NCBI RefSeq assembly: GCF_000372725.1
Contig: NW_005198091.1
Coordinates: forward strand, 1-64,000
Direction of reading: 5' to 3'
DNA: 64,000 nt
Origin: Emiliania huxleyi CCMP1516
Taxonomy: Eukaryota > Haptophyta > Isochrysidales > Noelaerhabdaceae
The notes below the pieces were generated by a model that was not told where the DNA came from, did not search any database, and was given only the letters and a program-made list of their open reading frames with translations. How positions within the stretch are numbered: position 1 is the stretch's first letter; each line of letters begins with the position of its first letter. Made by a program: the position numbers and the translations under genes. This document shows positions 62,472-64,000 of the stretch, one piece after another.

Positions 62472-64000
62472 ATGCCCATCGACCAGGCGGTGATCGAGAA
62501 GCTGGCCAAGTACGTGGCGCAGGCGAACGACCAGATGGAGGCCGCCGTGCGCGAGCGCCAGCGCGGCAACCCTCAGTTCGCCTTCCTGTTCGGTGGCGAG
62601 GGCGCCAAGTACTACCGAGAGTGCCTCCAGCGGTTCAGAATGGAAGCGGCGGGGAGCGGCGCGGGCGACAAGCCGCCCCCGGAGAAGAGCTCGCTCGGTG
62701 GTGGCGGCTGGGGACCGCCGTCAGGGCACGCGTCGAACGGCGCATCAGGTCGTGCCGCGCCGGGAGGCGCTCACCCCTCGGATGGCCATGCCCGCGATGT
62801 CCGTCGGGACGCGTCCTCCGCGCACATGGGAGGTTACTGCGGCGGTGGCCGCGGTGGCGACAGTGGCGGCGGCGGCTGGGGTCACCAGGGCTACGGCGCA
62901 GCCCCGGTCAGCGGCGGTCCAGGTTGCGCGAGTAGCACCGGTGCGGCCCGCCAAGATGGGGGCGCGGGAGGGATGCATCATCCGAGTGTGCCGCCGTCAG
63001 GCCGCGCCCCCCTGGCCCCTGCCCACGGCTGCGGCGCTCCGCCCCCGTACCGCGACAGTTCCTGTGGCAGTGGCCGCGGCGCGGGTCCGGGCGTGTGCGG
63101 GGGAGCAGGCGGTGGCGGAGGAGGCGGCGGAGGCGGACCCGGCGGGGGCCACAGCGGCGGTCACGGCGGAGGAGACGACCCGAACCTGCCGCGCATCCTC
63201 GAGCTGCTCGAGCGGCGGGACGAGCTCCGCTCGCGGCGCGAGTGGGCCGAGGCGGACCGACTCAAGGAGGAGCTCTTCGCGCTCAACGTGCGGATGGACG
63301 ACCGGAACAAGACGTGGTGCATCAAGCCGCCCGGAGGTGACGGCAGCAGCGCGCCGTCCGCGGGAGCACACCCGTGCGGCGGCGCGCCCCCCGCCGCGCC
63401 GCCTCGGCGGCCGACGCACGACTACGTCCGAGCGTCCGATGACCGCGCGCGGCTCTCTGCGTCGGACGAGGCTGCGATCCACGAGCTCCTAGCGCGCCGC
63501 CTCTCCGCAAAGATAGCGCGCGAGTTTGACACGGCCGACGCGGTGCGCGACGAGCTGCGCAAGGTCGGCGTCGAGGTGATTGACCGAGACAAGCTCTGGC
63601 GCGTCGTCCGGCCGCAAGCGCTCCCCTCCGCCGCCGCGCCCCACCCGCCGCCGCGCCCTGCGGCCATACCCGCAGCCCCACCAGGCGGCGACAGGGGCGG
63701 GGGCGTCCTGCCCGCGCTGGTGCCGGGCGTGCCGTACGAGCAGCAGCACGACTACAGGTGCAGCTCCGACCCGGCGGAGCTGCGGCAGGTTGACCTGGGA
63801 GGCGTGCACGAGCTGCTCGCCCGCCGGCTGGCCGCAAAGAAGGGGAGGCAGTACGAGCTCGCAGACGAGATGCGGCTCGCCCTGCGCGAGCGCTACGCCG
63901 TCGAGGTGTTTGATCGCGACAAGTTGTGGCGCGTCGTGCCCCCCTCGGCCGGGGGCGGCGCCGCCGGGGCCAGCGAGTGGCAGCGAGCCGCGCCGCTAGC
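62472..64000 (+). CDS. SURP-domain protein with three CysRS-type helical repeats, cut by window end
   Basis: 510 codons visible; the 3' end is beyond the window. Residues ~5-58 form a SURP/SWAP module (VIEKLAKYVAQANDQMEAAV, NPQFAFLFGGEGAKYYREC), found in splicing factors such as SF3A1 and CHERP. A Gly/Ser/Pro-rich disordered region (~65-235) follows. Then three repeats of a two-helix unit resembling the C-terminal domain of cysteinyl-tRNA synthetase: RILELLERRDELRSRREW, IHELLARRLSAKIAREF and VHELLARRLAAKKGRQYEL, each ending D(R)(D/N)K.W. No catalytic synthetase part is present. An RNA-processing role is likely. The ATG at 62472 is the first of this long frame. Confidence 0.78.
   Translation, partial: MPIDQAVIEKLAKYVAQANDQMEAAVRERQRGNPQFAFLFGGEGAKYYRECLQRFRMEAAGSGAGDKPPPEKSSLGGGGWGPPSGHASNGASGRAAPGGAHPSDGHARDVRRDASSAHMGGYCGGGRGGDSGGGGWGHQGYGAAPVSGGPGCASSTGAARQDGGAGGMHHPSVPPSGRAPLAPAHGCGAPPPYRDSSCGSGRGAGPGVCGGAGGGGGGGGGGPGGGHSGGHGGGDDPNLPRILELLERRDELRSRREWAEADRLKEELFALNVRMDDRNKTWCIKPPGGDGSSAPSAGAHPCGGAPPAAPPRRPTHDYVRASDDRARLSASDEAAIHELLARRLSAKIAREFDTADAVRDELRKVGVEVIDRDKLWRVVRPQALPSAAAPHPPPRPAAIPAAPPGGDRGGGVLPALVPGVPYEQQHDYRCSSDPAELRQVDLGGVHELLARRLAAKKGRQYELADEMRLALRERYAVEVFDRDKLWRVVPPSAGGGAAGASEWQRAAPL

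Overview
This is nuclear DNA from a GC-rich photosynthetic protist. A haptophyte fits best, but this is inference. Supporting signs: genes sit on both strands with short introns (46-212 bp); many introns start GC rather than GT; two proteins carry signal-peptide-like leaders suited to a complex plastid; flagellar-type proteins are present (an RIIa docking domain, a trichohyalin/plectin-like coiled coil); there are exostosin/sulfotransferase fusions; and a dense population of small mobile elements fills the gaps. There are no operons, ribosome binding sites or CRISPR arrays, and I saw no tRNA or rRNA.

Layout. 1-8 kb: a myristoylation-type small protein, a tandem sulfotransferase, a glycosyltransferase-sulfotransferase fusion and an RIIa protein. 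8.5-13.9 kb: a coiled-coil gene beside an SE1 retroelement copy, then a methyltransferase-like fragment. 13.9-21.3 kb: a TRM11-PPR fusion, a hypothetical gene, a small membrane protein, CNOT11 and a RidA protein; a ~500-bp inverted repeat lies directly upstream of both TRM11 and CNOT11. 21.5-24 kb: a LINE fragment, a foldback element with nested insertions and a family-C repeat. 24.3-31.8 kb: a J-domain chaperone, a Ser/Thr kinase, a J/Tudor/MBD-like chromatin protein and TFIIF-beta. 31.9-36 kb: an island of inverted-repeat elements. 36.4-51.1 kb: a methyltransferase, an F-box protein, a ~2,260-residue DEMETER-like DNA demethylase, a small membrane protein and a GNAT enzyme. 51.8-60 kb: an uncertain ORF, a G-rich element, a hypothetical gene and a decayed LINE. 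60-64 kb: a plastid-type protein and a SURP-domain protein cut by the window end.

Most striking: (1) one gene combines a GNAT-like domain, two PHD fingers, Tudor, HhH-GPD glycosylase, CXXC, a 4Fe-4S motif, an RRM_DME-like domain and a J-domain; 12 kb away lies a second chromatin protein with J, Tudor and MBD-like modules. Together they resemble the plant IDM1-MBD7-ROS1 demethylation pathway. (2) Three introns of the TRM11-PPR gene begin with a copy of the start of the next exon, as expected of introns made by insertion with target-site duplication. (3) Nested elements with recognisable target-site duplications define a 3'-anchored retroelement (SE1), a 9-bp-duplication foldback element and an 8-bp-duplication G-rich element.

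Gene models were joined by hand from reading frames, splice signals and domain continuity. Splice sites are predictions, and transcription start sites are unknown.
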